From contig NZ_NEVU01000003.1 of assembly GCF_002261355.1 (NCBI RefSeq), forward strand, positions 1,550,001 to 1,614,000: a stretch of DNA of 64,000 nt, read 5' to 3'. The position numbers were made by a program, and so were the translations under genes. The notes below the pieces were generated by a model, which did no database searches, had not been told where the DNA came from, and was given only the letters and a program-made list of their open reading frames with translations. Positions 53,174-61,641 of this stretch are shown here, in pieces; positions within the stretch are counted from its first letter, which is position 1; every line of letters begins with the position of its first letter. The stretch is from Bordetella genomosp. 12. Lineage in GTDB: Bacteria > Pseudomonadota > Gammaproteobacteria > Burkholderiales > Burkholderiaceae_B.

Positions 53174-53210
53174 GATAGCATCTCCGATACATACTTCGAG
53201 AGCGCGGCGC

Positions 53211-54032
53211 TTAGTCTCGCACCAGTACGCGCTCTAGTTGAAAGAATCGACTCAAAAGAAATAAAAGAATCGCCCATGCCGTCACGATCAGGGTACTGAG
53301 CGCGGTAATCGCGTTATCAAATTCGACTTCCATTGCCGTGAACAACTTGACAGGCAAGGTAGGCGTACCTGGATCGCCCATGAACCAGGCCACCACCACG
53401 TCGTCGAAAGACAAGACAAAGGCAAACAACATGCCAGCGAGGACCCCAGGAACGATCAACGGCACCGTCACCCGCCAGAACACCTGCCACGGCGACGCCC
53501 CCAGGTTCTGGGCGGCCTCGTCCAGTGCATTGTCATAGTGTGCGAAAGAGGAAACGACCGAGCGCACGAGTAAGGGCAACGTGAACACCGATTGCATCAA
53601 CACGATGCCAGCACTGCTGCCATTCAAGCTATAACCCCAGCTATCGGCGATCCACATTGAAAATTTGAATCCCGCCACGGCGATCACAATGGTGGGAACT
53701 CCCAGTGGTGCAATACACAAGGTGTTGAGGAATGAACGCGCCGGCAGGCGGCCACGCACCAGTGCCAACGACAATGGCACACCCAGAACTGTCACCAGCG
53801 CGGTTGTCCAGGCGCCTAGAGAAAGGCTGTAGCGCAGCGCTTCAAAATAGGGCTCAGGAATAGACTGATACCAATGCAGAGTCCAGTCACTTGGCGGAAA
53901 TGCCAAGGCGCCGCTGCGCGAGAACGACGCACTGACGATACCCACGAACGGCAGAATCAGAAATAGCGGCACTACCCAGATAGCAGCTTGCAAACAAGCC
54001 CGCAGAGTACGCCCGGAAATCGTTGCGGCCAT
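53211..54032 (-). CDS. ABC transporter permease (PotC-like)
   Basis: A 273-residue inner-membrane permease with six helices, of the spermidine/putrescine type. The EAA loop (DEAAQNLGASPWQVFWRVTVP) couples it to the ATPase. FSFDDVVV appears as VLSFDDVVVAWFMG, a known family motif. ATG 54032 is set by the TGATG overlap with the upstream permease; the longer open frame to 54584 is out of register with the family. Confidence 0.9.
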   Translation of the reverse strand: MAATISGRTLRACLQAAIWVVPLFLILPFVGIVSASFSRSGALAFPPSDWTLHWYQSIPEPYFEALRYSLSLGAWTTALVTVLGVPLSLALVRGRLPARSFLNTLCIAPLGVPTIVIAVAGFKFSMWIADSWGYSLNGSSAGIVLMQSVFTLPLLVRSVVSSFAHYDNALDEAAQNLGASPWQVFWRVTVPLIVPGVLAGMLFAFVLSFDDVVVAWFMGDPGTPTLPVKLFTAMEVEFDNAITALSTLIVTAWAILLFLLSRFFQLERVLVRD

Positions 54033-54931
54033 CACACTCGGCTCCGGCCCAGTTTCAGGGCAAGCAACATCGCCAGCGACGCAGCCACCAGCGTCAAGAC
54101 CGCTGCCGTAGCCCCGACGGGATAGTTCAACAGTCCGCGCATCTGCTGATCGATGTATAGCGCCATCAACATAACCCTCTTGCCGCCGAGTATGGCGGGG
54201 GTCACCAATGCGCTGATGGAAGCCATGAAAACCATCAGGACTCCTGCCATCAACCCGGGACGGCTCAACGGCAGAATCACTTTCAAGAACACCTGCCACG
54301 GTGCTGCGCCCAGATTGATGGCGGCCTCTTCCAAGGCAGGATCTATTTTTCTTATGACCGCCATCAGCATCAACACCATGAACGGCAACTCGACATGGAC
54401 CATACCGATGAGTGCTCCGGTGTAGTTGTAGATCCAATCGACATGCCACGCTCGCAGTCCCAACGCCTGCAGTATCTGATTCAGCACACCTCGCTCGCTG
54501 AGCACGGGAATCCATCCGAGATTTCGGATCACTGCACTGATCAACAAAGGCAATACCGTGATGAAGAGCAAAGGGGTGCGCCAAGGCCCCTTCATGCGCG
54601 CAAGCTTGTAGCTAAAGGGAAAAGCCAGCACCGCGCAGATCAGGGCTGTCGATGCACCGAACACCCCGGTATCCCAAAGAATCCCCAGATAATAGGTATC
54701 CGTGAGAAACCGCTGATAGTTCACCAGGCTCCATTCAGGATCCAGCCTGCCCATGCTGCCGCCGGGATGCAGAGACAGCGCCAGCAAATAGCAAAGCGGC
54801 GCCAGAAAAAACAGCGCGAGGAAAGCCGATCCCGGCACAGCCAGCGCCCCGAGACGGGACAGTACCGCCTGACGCTCGCGGATGCGGACCGATGGGCCCC
54901 CCGCCACCTGCAATACAGCGTCCTGACTCAT
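54032..54931 (-). CDS. ABC transporter permease (PotB-like)
   Basis: A 299-residue permease partner. The hydrophobic helices begin near residue 26 (RLGALAVPGSAFLALFFLAPLCYLL). The EAA loop is EEAAINLGAAPWQVFLKVILP. The stop codon overlaps the next start by one base (TGATG), and its start overlaps the ATPase stop by four bases (ATGA). Confidence 0.9.
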   Translation of the reverse strand: MSQDAVLQVAGGPSVRIRERQAVLSRLGALAVPGSAFLALFFLAPLCYLLALSLHPGGSMGRLDPEWSLVNYQRFLTDTYYLGILWDTGVFGASTALICAVLAFPFSYKLARMKGPWRTPLLFITVLPLLISAVIRNLGWIPVLSERGVLNQILQALGLRAWHVDWIYNYTGALIGMVHVELPFMVLMLMAVIRKIDPALEEAAINLGAAPWQVFLKVILPLSRPGLMAGVLMVFMASISALVTPAILGGKRVMLMALYIDQQMRGLLNYPVGATAAVLTLVAASLAMLLALKLGRSRV

Positions 54932-56007
54932 GCCGCTGCCTCATTAGGCAAAAGCAACGCGTCCTCATCACTCCAGCTCAGCGTTACCGTATCCCCAGGA
55001 ACCGGTATCACTCGATTGTTGACCTTGGCTACGAGACGTACGTCAGCCTCGGCCCGCACATCCACCAGCCAGCCGTCCCCGGCGTAAGTGACTTGATCTA
55101 CCTGGCCCCGAATCCGGTTTGGTAGATCTGCACTCAGTTGAATACGCTCCGGACGCAAGGCCAGCAGCAACGGTTTCTCGAAATCTGGGTAACGCCCCGC
55201 ATTGGCTTCGGCTCGCCATTGAAACGGCCCACCGGGTTGGCCCACGATCCACCCGTCGCGCTCCGGATCCCGCTTCACACGCACGTCTAGCAGATTGATC
55301 TTGCCAATGAAACTGGCGACGTACCGATCCGCAGGCCTGTCATATAGTGTCTTGGGAGCACCTATCTGCACAATGCCGCCTTGCCGCATGACGACGACTC
55401 GATCCGACAGGCTCAGCGCCTCGTTCTGATCATGCGTCACAAAGATCGTGGTAATGCCCAGCTCTTTCTGAATACGCTTGATCTCCTGTTGCAATTCCTC
55501 ACGCAGCTTCTGATCCAGCGCCCCTAACGGCTCGTCCAGCAGCAGCACGCGCGGACTGAATATCAACGCACGTGCCAGAGCGACCCGCTGTTTCTGACCT
55601 CCCGATAACTGGTCGGGATAGCGATTCCCGTAGCCGGGCAATCGAATGCGCTCCAACGCATCCTCTACGCGCCGTCGAATGTCATGCCTATCCACCTTGC
55701 GCAACCGCAGCCCAAATGCCAAGTTTTGCGCCACGGAAAGGTGAGGAAACAAGGCATATTGCTGAAAAACCATGCCGGTATTGCGCCGATAGGCGGGCAC
55801 ACTCGTCACGTCCTGCCCTGCAATACGCACCGATCCTGAGTCCGGTGTAATGAAGCCGGCAACCATGCGCAAACAAGTCGTTTTCCCGCAGCCGCTCGGA
55901 CCCAACAAGGTCAAGAACTCTCCATCGTTCACAGACAGCGATACCTGATTGACCACCGGCGAACCACCGTAGTTCTTTACGACGCTCTGGAGCTCAACGC
56001 TTGCCAT
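54928..56007 (-). CDS. ABC transporter ATP-binding protein (PotA-like)
   Basis: A 359-residue ATPase with Walker A GPSGCGKTT near residue 40, signature LSGGQKQRVALA and Walker B LLLDEPLGALD. A C-terminal TOBE-type beta domain (LLALRPERIQLS onward) is as in PotA/CysA-type proteins. It is 12 bases downstream of the SDR gene and overlaps the permease gene by four bases. Confidence 0.93.
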   Translation of the reverse strand: MASVELQSVVKNYGGSPVVNQVSLSVNDGEFLTLLGPSGCGKTTCLRMVAGFITPDSGSVRIAGQDVTSVPAYRRNTGMVFQQYALFPHLSVAQNLAFGLRLRKVDRHDIRRRVEDALERIRLPGYGNRYPDQLSGGQKQRVALARALIFSPRVLLLDEPLGALDQKLREELQQEIKRIQKELGITTIFVTHDQNEALSLSDRVVVMRQGGIVQIGAPKTLYDRPADRYVASFIGKINLLDVRVKRDPERDGWIVGQPGGPFQWRAEANAGRYPDFEKPLLLALRPERIQLSADLPNRIRGQVDQVTYAGDGWLVDVRAEADVRLVAKVNNRVIPVPGDTVTLSWSDEDALLLPNEAAA

Positions 56008-56019
56008 GATCCTGAAGGC

Positions 56020-56769
56020 TCAAAGTTGATAGCCGGGACCGCCGCCATCAAGCGCGAGGGTCGATCCGTTGACGAATGCCGCTGCATCAGACAGCAGGTA
56101 GGAGGCTGCATTGGCGACATCCAAAGGCTCTCCCGGGCCACCCAACGCCACCGAGGCATACTGGTTCGTAGACTTGCCGTCTCCGGGCTGCGAATCTTCC
56201 AGCGCCTGATAGCGTGGAGAGCGAATCGGGCCGGGCGCGATTGCATTGGTGCGTATGCCATGGCGGCCATAGCGGCGGCCCAAGCCTTGGACCAGTAGAT
56301 CCAGGGCAGCATTCACACTTGATCCCGGGAAATGCTGCGGTGGCGGATCAATACCGCCACGCCCGCTGATCACAACGATTGCGCCCTTGCCCTGCTCTAT
56401 CAATGCGGGCAAGGCCGCGCGAATGACGCGCACACTTCCTAACAACTTTGCCTCGAGCACGGCATACCAGGCGTCGTCGCTTAGCTCGAGGAAGTCACCG
56501 AACGCACTTACGTTGGTGCTCACCACCACACCGTCCAATCGTCCATAGGTCGAAACGATGTGGTCCGAGGCGGCCTGCACCGCGCTCGTACTCTTCACAT
56601 CCAATGCGAGAGGCCTAACACCAGCAGTCTCAGTAAAGTCCTCCGTGCGAACGGAACGCGAACTCGCGATCACCGTTGCACCCTCGCTGGAAAGATGCCG
56701 TGCTATCGCACCGCCCAGCGCACCCGACGCTCCAGTGACCCAAAATACTTTTCCAGTATGCGCTGCCAT
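56020..56769 (-). CDS. SDR-fold protein with a degenerate active site
   Basis: A 249-residue short-chain dehydrogenase-like protein heading the minus-strand operon. The cofactor motif TGASGALG is normal, but the usual NNAG region reads VVSTNVSAF, and the Tyr/Lys segment reads HFPGSSVNAAL: no YxxxK. Ser remains in VVISGRGG. It may bind a cofactor without classical dehydrogenase chemistry, or use an unusual mechanism. ATG 56769 (MAAHTGK) is chosen; ATGs further up at 56823 and 56847 are in frame without family support. Confidence 0.78.
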   Translation of the reverse strand: MAAHTGKVFWVTGASGALGGAIARHLSSEGATVIASSRSVRTEDFTETAGVRPLALDVKSTSAVQAASDHIVSTYGRLDGVVVSTNVSAFGDFLELSDDAWYAVLEAKLLGSVRVIRAALPALIEQGKGAIVVISGRGGIDPPPQHFPGSSVNAALDLLVQGLGRRYGRHGIRTNAIAPGPIRSPRYQALEDSQPGDGKSTNQYASVALGGPGEPLDVANAASYLLSDAAAFVNGSTLALDGGGPGYQL

Positions 56770-56977
56770 CGCTCGATTTCCACGATTCCGGTTGCCTCGT
56801 CGCAAGGGACGAAAGTCGATCATCGTATCGAGCACATACCTCCGCACAAACCAAGTTCTGTTTGTTTAGATATTGCTCATATCCTTCTCACCTATTTCTA
56901 AATAGAACATCGGCTGTTATCACTGCGCCAACTTGTGATTAGTATTTCTGACCTTACTCACTTAAGTCGGTACGGAC
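56770..56977. promoter_or_regulatory. Divergent promoter region between the two sulfur operons of the island
   Basis: A strongly AT-rich 208-base gap between the SDR and aldolase genes that must hold both operons' promoters. I see no convincing regulator palindrome in it. Confidence 0.45.
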
Positions 56978-57754
56978 ATGGCTAACACAGACGAAGCGGC
57001 CATCGCTAACCTCGAACAGCAAGCTCGTATCGATCTGGCGGCCGCGCATCGCATCGCGGTGATGCAGGATCTGCATGAAGGAATCGCCAATCACTTCACA
57101 TTGGCGCTGCCAAACCAGCGCTTTCTTGCTGCTCCCTACGGCCTGCATTGGTCAGAGATCCGAGCAAGTGATTTCATCGTGTTGGACTATGACGCACGGC
57201 AATTGTCTGGCGACGGTGTAGTCGAGCAATCAGCGCTCTGCATTCACCTTCCTATTCATCAGGCCGATCCGGTACGCCATGCCGCCGTGCTGCACACGCA
57301 TATGCCGTACACCACCGCGCTTACCCGGCTGCAGGACCAACGGTTGTTGCCAATAGGGCAAGCGGAACTCCTCTTGATTCAGCATATTGCCTATGACGAC
57401 GACTACGATGGGCTCGCCTATGACCTGGACGAAGGCCGACGCCTCGCTGGAGTGCTCGGCGACAAAAGCATTCTTTTCCTCGCGAATCACGGCGTAGTTG
57501 TCACCGGCAGATCGGTCTCGCAGGCCTATGACAAGCTGTATCTGCTAGAGCGCGCGGCGAGATTCCAGATCCTGGCCTACTCCACGGGCCGACCTTTACG
57601 CGAACTCAGTACCGCGCAACAAGAGAAAGTTCATCGCCAATACAAAGAGGTCGCTCGCGACGGCGCAGCCTGGGGTGGCCGCCCGTATCACGCTCTGCAC
57701 TTTGACGCGCTCAAACGCCTGGCCGACCGTCACAGCGGCGGCTACGAAGGCTGA
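56978..57754 (+). CDS. Class II aldolase/adducin-family protein
   Basis: A 258-residue class II aldolase-fold protein (fuculose-phosphate aldolase/adducin). The zinc His pair is in HTHMPYT (near residue 108) and a third His is in LANHGVVV. The catalytic Glu region of true aldolases is not obvious from the sequence alone. It begins the plus-strand operon ahead of a sulfonate-type importer. In this setting it could cleave a carbon skeleton left after desulfonation, but that is a guess. Confidence 0.85.
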   Translation: MANTDEAAIANLEQQARIDLAAAHRIAVMQDLHEGIANHFTLALPNQRFLAAPYGLHWSEIRASDFIVLDYDARQLSGDGVVEQSALCIHLPIHQADPVRHAAVLHTHMPYTTALTRLQDQRLLPIGQAELLLIQHIAYDDDYDGLAYDLDEGRRLAGVLGDKSILFLANHGVVVTGRSVSQAYDKLYLLERAARFQILAYSTGRPLRELSTAQQEKVHRQYKEVARDGAAWGGRPYHALHFDALKRLADRHSGGYEG

Positions 57755-57806
57755 AGTACTGACGGCCCTATACATCAACCCCCAATTCTCTGTGGACCAT
57801 CCTGAC

Positions 57807-58793
57807 ATGACCGCCTCACGCTCTACCGCTCCTCGCTCAGCGCAACGCCGTCGACTTCTGTTGGCCGGCACGGCGTCCCTGGCCGTACCCTTCATCGCAA
57901 CAAAGGCCAGAGCCGCCGAAGTTCTCAGAGTGGGCGACATGAACGCAATCGGGTGGAAAGCCTTTCTGGAAGCATCGGGAGAGGGAAAGGACATTCCGTA
58001 CGAAATTCAGTGGAGCCGGTTTCCCGCCGGCCAGCCCGAACACGAAGCCTTCAATGCCGGCGCGCTCGATGTAGGCCAAACCGGCGATACGGTGTTCCTC
58101 TTCGCCTACGCGGCAGGTAGCCCGGCTCGTGCCGTAAGCGCCATCACCTTTGCCCCGAGATTCATAGAACTGCTGGTACAGCCTGACTCCGGAATCAGGA
58201 CCGTCGCGGATCTCAAAGGCAGGAAACTCGCCGTGAATGCCGGAGGCGGGCCTCAACTGATGGCCTACGGTTTACTCGAACAAGCCGGTTTGACCGCCAA
58301 GGATGTCCAGTTCGTCTTTTTGAATCCGCTGGACGCCAAACCCGCCTTTGCATCACGTGCGGTCGATGCCTGGCTGACCTGGGCGCCCTACTCTTCTCTG
58401 GCGATCGAACAGAATGGAGCACGCCCCATTGCAGATCTGAGTCAGACCCAGGCGCTCTACTCCGGAAATAACTTCGTACTCGTGCACAAAGACGCCGTAC
58501 AGCCCAAGCAAGCCTTGATCTCGGATTTTCTGGCTCGGGCGACGCGCGCGCAACACTGGGCACTGAACAATGTGGACGCTGCGGCGGCGGCGTTGTCCCG
58601 CGAAAGCAAGCTGGATCTGAAGATCGCGCGCTCGATACTGAGCGATTTCGTTCCCACGCCCGTGAACCTGACCCCCGCCGTGCGCCAATCGCTGCAAGCG
58701 TCCGCCGACGGGTTCCTCCGTTACGGGATGATCAAGCAACCCGTTGCCAATCTGGCCGGGGCATTCGATACGCGCTTCCCGATCGCCGGCTGA
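57807..58793 (+). CDS. ABC transporter substrate-binding protein (SsuA-like)
   Basis: A 328-residue binding protein of the aliphatic sulfonate/taurine/nitrate family. The N-terminus is a Tat-type signal (RRRLLLAGTASLAVPF), cleavage near KARA/AE. Family segments are EIQWSRFPAGQPEHEAFNAGALD, GDTVFLFAYAAGSPAR and LKGRKLAVNAG. It has no Cys and four Met. ATG 57807 gives the signal peptide; the open frame before it lies in the aldolase gene. The permease and ATPase follow. Confidence 0.88.
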   Translation: MTASRSTAPRSAQRRRLLLAGTASLAVPFIATKARAAEVLRVGDMNAIGWKAFLEASGEGKDIPYEIQWSRFPAGQPEHEAFNAGALDVGQTGDTVFLFAYAAGSPARAVSAITFAPRFIELLVQPDSGIRTVADLKGRKLAVNAGGGPQLMAYGLLEQAGLTAKDVQFVFLNPLDAKPAFASRAVDAWLTWAPYSSLAIEQNGARPIADLSQTQALYSGNNFVLVHKDAVQPKQALISDFLARATRAQHWALNNVDAAAAALSRESKLDLKIARSILSDFVPTPVNLTPAVRQSLQASADGFLRYGMIKQPVANLAGAFDTRFPIAG

Positions 58794-58844
58794 AAGATGC
58801 CTACTCGACCACGCAACGCGGTGCACACATAGCGTACTCACCCC

Positions 58845-59657
58845 ATGATCACGAACAGTACTCCGCTGGAAAGCTACTCTCCAGCTTCCAAGCAGTTGTC
58901 GCCAGCCTACTTCAGCCGACTGATTGCACCTGGCGCTCTACTGCTGCTGTGGCAAATCGCAGTATGGCAAGGATGGCTGGATCAACGGCTCTTCTCCTCG
59001 CCTATCCAGGTCGCCCAAACGCTTTGGCAGCTGGCACGTTCAGGCGAGCTGGGGGAGCATCTGCTGACCTCGTTGTGGCGCGCAGGGGCGGGATTGGCGC
59101 TCGGTCTCGTGCTGGGCGTAGCGTTGGCGTTGGTCGCGGGCCTATCGCGTCAAGGGGAGAACGCCGTTGATGCTCTTCTGCAGATGGGACGCACGTTGCC
59201 GCATTTGGCCCTGGTTCCACTATTCATTCTGTGGTTTGGCATAGGTGAAGCGCCAAAGATCGGTTTGGTCACCCTGGGGTGCATCTTTCCCATCTACCTG
59301 AATCTGTTCTCCGGAATTCGCGGAGTGGATCGAAAAATACTCGAAGTCGCCCAGACGCTCGGCCTGTCTCGATCCGAACAGATTCTGCACATCATTCTGC
59401 CGGGCGCTCTGCCCTCGTTTCTGGTCGGCCTGCGCTACGCACTGAGCATTGCCTGGCTCTCTCTGGTCGTCGGTGAACAGATCAATGCCTCTAGCGGCAT
59501 TGGCTATCTTGCAATGACCGCCCGAGACTATATGCGCACCGACATCATCATGAGCTGCTTGCTGGTTTATGCACTGCTGGGTCTGGCAACGGATGCCTTG
59601 GTGCGCCACGCGGAGCGGCGCCTGTTGGCCTGGCGGCCCAGCGTCTTGAAGAGCTGA
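58845..59657 (+). CDS. ABC transporter permease (SsuC-like)
   Basis: A 270-residue inner-membrane permease of the sulfonate/nitrate/taurine family with about six helices (for example LIAPGALLLLWQIAVWQ and FILWFGIGEAPKIGLV). The EAA-type loop is LEVAQTLGLSRSEQILHIILPGALPS. The ATPase gene starts two bases after the stop. Confidence 0.92.
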   Translation: MITNSTPLESYSPASKQLSPAYFSRLIAPGALLLLWQIAVWQGWLDQRLFSSPIQVAQTLWQLARSGELGEHLLTSLWRAGAGLALGLVLGVALALVAGLSRQGENAVDALLQMGRTLPHLALVPLFILWFGIGEAPKIGLVTLGCIFPIYLNLFSGIRGVDRKILEVAQTLGLSRSEQILHIILPGALPSFLVGLRYALSIAWLSLVVGEQINASSGIGYLAMTARDYMRTDIIMSCLLVYALLGLATDALVRHAERRLLAWRPSVLKS

Positions 59658-59659
59658 GC

Positions 59660-60382
59660 ATGTTCACACTATCCATTCCCAGAACCGTCGTCCGCGTTCA
59701 AGGGCTAACCCGCCGGTTTGGCGAGCATACCGTACTGAACAGGCTCGACCTGGACATCGCCGCTGGCTCCTTTGTCGCCCTGCTGGGAAGATCCGGATCC
59801 GGGAAATCTACGCTGCTGCGTACATTGGCTGGCCTCGATCCTGCTCCCTCGGGGACCCTGAGCCTGCCGCCGCGTTGCGGTGTCGTATTCCAGGAGCCCC
59901 GCCTGGTGCCGTGGAAAACCGTCGCACAGAATATCGCGCTCGGTCTGCACAGTGCCGACCGCGACACCTTGATCGCCGATGCACTGCAGGAAGTGGGAAT
60001 CTCACATCGTACGCAGGCATGGCCGTTGACCCTGTCTGGCGGCGAAGCACAGCGTGCCGCCCTGGCACGCGCCCTCGTTCGTGATCCAGAGTTGCTACTC
60101 CTCGACGAGCCGTTTGCGGCACTGGACGCGCTGACGCGGCTGCAGATGCAACGACTGATCGCCCGCCTATGGAAACGCCATGCCGCGACGATTCTGCTCG
60201 TGACCCACGACGTGGATGAAGCCCTCCTTCTCGCCGATCGCGTGCTCGTTCTGGAGCATGGACGAGTCGGTGAGGATCTACCCATTGATCTGGCGCGGCC
60301 GCGCCGGACGACAGAACCCGATTTTTCTCAGCTGCGCGAGCACCTGCTGAAGCGACTCGGCGTAACGGAACAAGACGTCTGA
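59660..60382 (+). CDS. ABC transporter ATP-binding protein (SsuB-like)
   Basis: A 240-residue ATPase with Walker A GRSGSGKST, signature LSGGEAQRAALA and Walker B LLLDEPFAALD, of the sulfonate/nitrate import family. Length fits SsuB. It is the third gene of the importer and precedes the DszC-like gene by 32 bases. Confidence 0.93.
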   Translation: MFTLSIPRTVVRVQGLTRRFGEHTVLNRLDLDIAAGSFVALLGRSGSGKSTLLRTLAGLDPAPSGTLSLPPRCGVVFQEPRLVPWKTVAQNIALGLHSADRDTLIADALQEVGISHRTQAWPLTLSGGEAQRAALARALVRDPELLLLDEPFAALDALTRLQMQRLIARLWKRHAATILLVTHDVDEALLLADRVLVLEHGRVGEDLPIDLARPRRTTEPDFSQLREHLLKRLGVTEQDV

Positions 60383-60414
60383 TTCCCGTAGTTCATTCTT
60401 GGAGCCCCACCATC

Positions 60415-61611
60415 GTGTCTGCCTCAACCCCTCCTCCTGTCGAACTGTCCGATCTGCTCGCCCTCTTACCGTGGGTAAGCGAGCAAGAAGCCACACCAGA
60501 TCGCGACACTCGCGCGGTCACGCAAACCCTCAACATGCTCAAGCAATCGCGCGTCGGGGCTCTGCGCCTGCGGCGAAACGAAGGTGGAGGAGGCCTTTCT
60601 CTACCGCAGCTTTTTGATTTCGTCATAGCCCTGGCTCGTGCCGACTCCAGTGTCGCTCACTCGCTGCGCAACCATCTCAACGTCACCGAGACATTTCTCA
60701 TCGACCGCTCGCGCATCCCCGTGTTTGAGGAGTACCTGGGTCGCGTCGCGAAAGGTGAGACCTTCGGTACCTCCGCGACGGAGCTTGGCAAGCAAAACGT
60801 CGGCGACCTGAAGTACGACACAGCGATCACCTCTACGCCAGACGGTTTGCGCCTGAGCGGCCGCAAGTTCTACAGCACGGGAAATCTCTACGCCGACTAT
60901 CTGTACGTCTATGCCGTAAATGCCCAGGGAGATCCCACGAAAGTCGTAGTTCCGGCATCGCGCCAAGGCGTCGACATCGCCGATGACTGGGACGGATTTG
61001 GCCAAGAGTTCACCGGCAGCGGCAGCACGACCTACACCAATGTCGCCGTCGATGACCACGACGTCGTCGATGATGCCGAGGGCACCAAACTGCCTTACTT
61101 TGCGACCTTCCCCCAACTTTACCTCTCCGCTGTGGTCGCAGGGATTCTGCAGCGCATCGTCGATGACGCGGTCGTACTGCTCAAGGCAAGGGAACGCAAT
61201 TTCTATCACGCCGTCGAAGCCGTTCCAGCCGATGATCCCCTGCCCCAGACGGTCATCGGCCGGCTGGCCAGCGCGGCGCACCTGGCTCGTGTCGGCGTCC
61301 TTGAGGCCGCCCAATGGCTGGGCCAGGCATTCGACAGCGCGGCCACGGGCAACCCCGACGCTCAGCTATTCGAACGCGCCGCGGAGAGCACCGCTCGCAC
61401 CAAGGTGGTTATCGATGAATTAGCCCTGAAGGCCGCGGGCGAGCTGTTCGAGATCGCGGGCGCGTCCGCCATCCGGCGCGGCAACCGCTTGGACCGTCAT
61501 TGGCGCAATCTGCGCACTGTCACGGCGCACAACCCCATCTCTTACAAGGCACTAGCTATCGGGCGCAAGCTCGTACATGGAACGCCGTTACCGTCGCTAT
61601 CCTATTTCTGA
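60415..61611 (+). CDS. Acyl-CoA-dehydrogenase-fold flavin monooxygenase (DszC-like)
   Basis: A 398-residue member of the same group as the cluster 1 DszC-like protein, with GRKFYSTGNLYADYLYV, DDWDGFGQEFTGSGSTTYTNV and LDRHWRNLRTVTAHNPISYKA. The start is GTG at 60415. It has no Cys and only two Met. Coupling to a sulfonate-type importer and a rhodanese suggests oxidation of an imported organosulfur compound. The flavin reductase is not in the window. Confidence 0.87.
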   Translation: MSASTPPPVELSDLLALLPWVSEQEATPDRDTRAVTQTLNMLKQSRVGALRLRRNEGGGGLSLPQLFDFVIALARADSSVAHSLRNHLNVTETFLIDRSRIPVFEEYLGRVAKGETFGTSATELGKQNVGDLKYDTAITSTPDGLRLSGRKFYSTGNLYADYLYVYAVNAQGDPTKVVVPASRQGVDIADDWDGFGQEFTGSGSTTYTNVAVDDHDVVDDAEGTKLPYFATFPQLYLSAVVAGILQRIVDDAVVLLKARERNFYHAVEAVPADDPLPQTVIGRLASAAHLARVGVLEAAQWLGQAFDSAATGNPDAQLFERAAESTARTKVVIDELALKAAGELFEIAGASAIRRGNRLDRHWRNLRTVTAHNPISYKALAIGRKLVHGTPLPSLSYF

Positions 61612-61641
61612 TAGCCCCGATTTCCTACCTCTGGACCTGTC

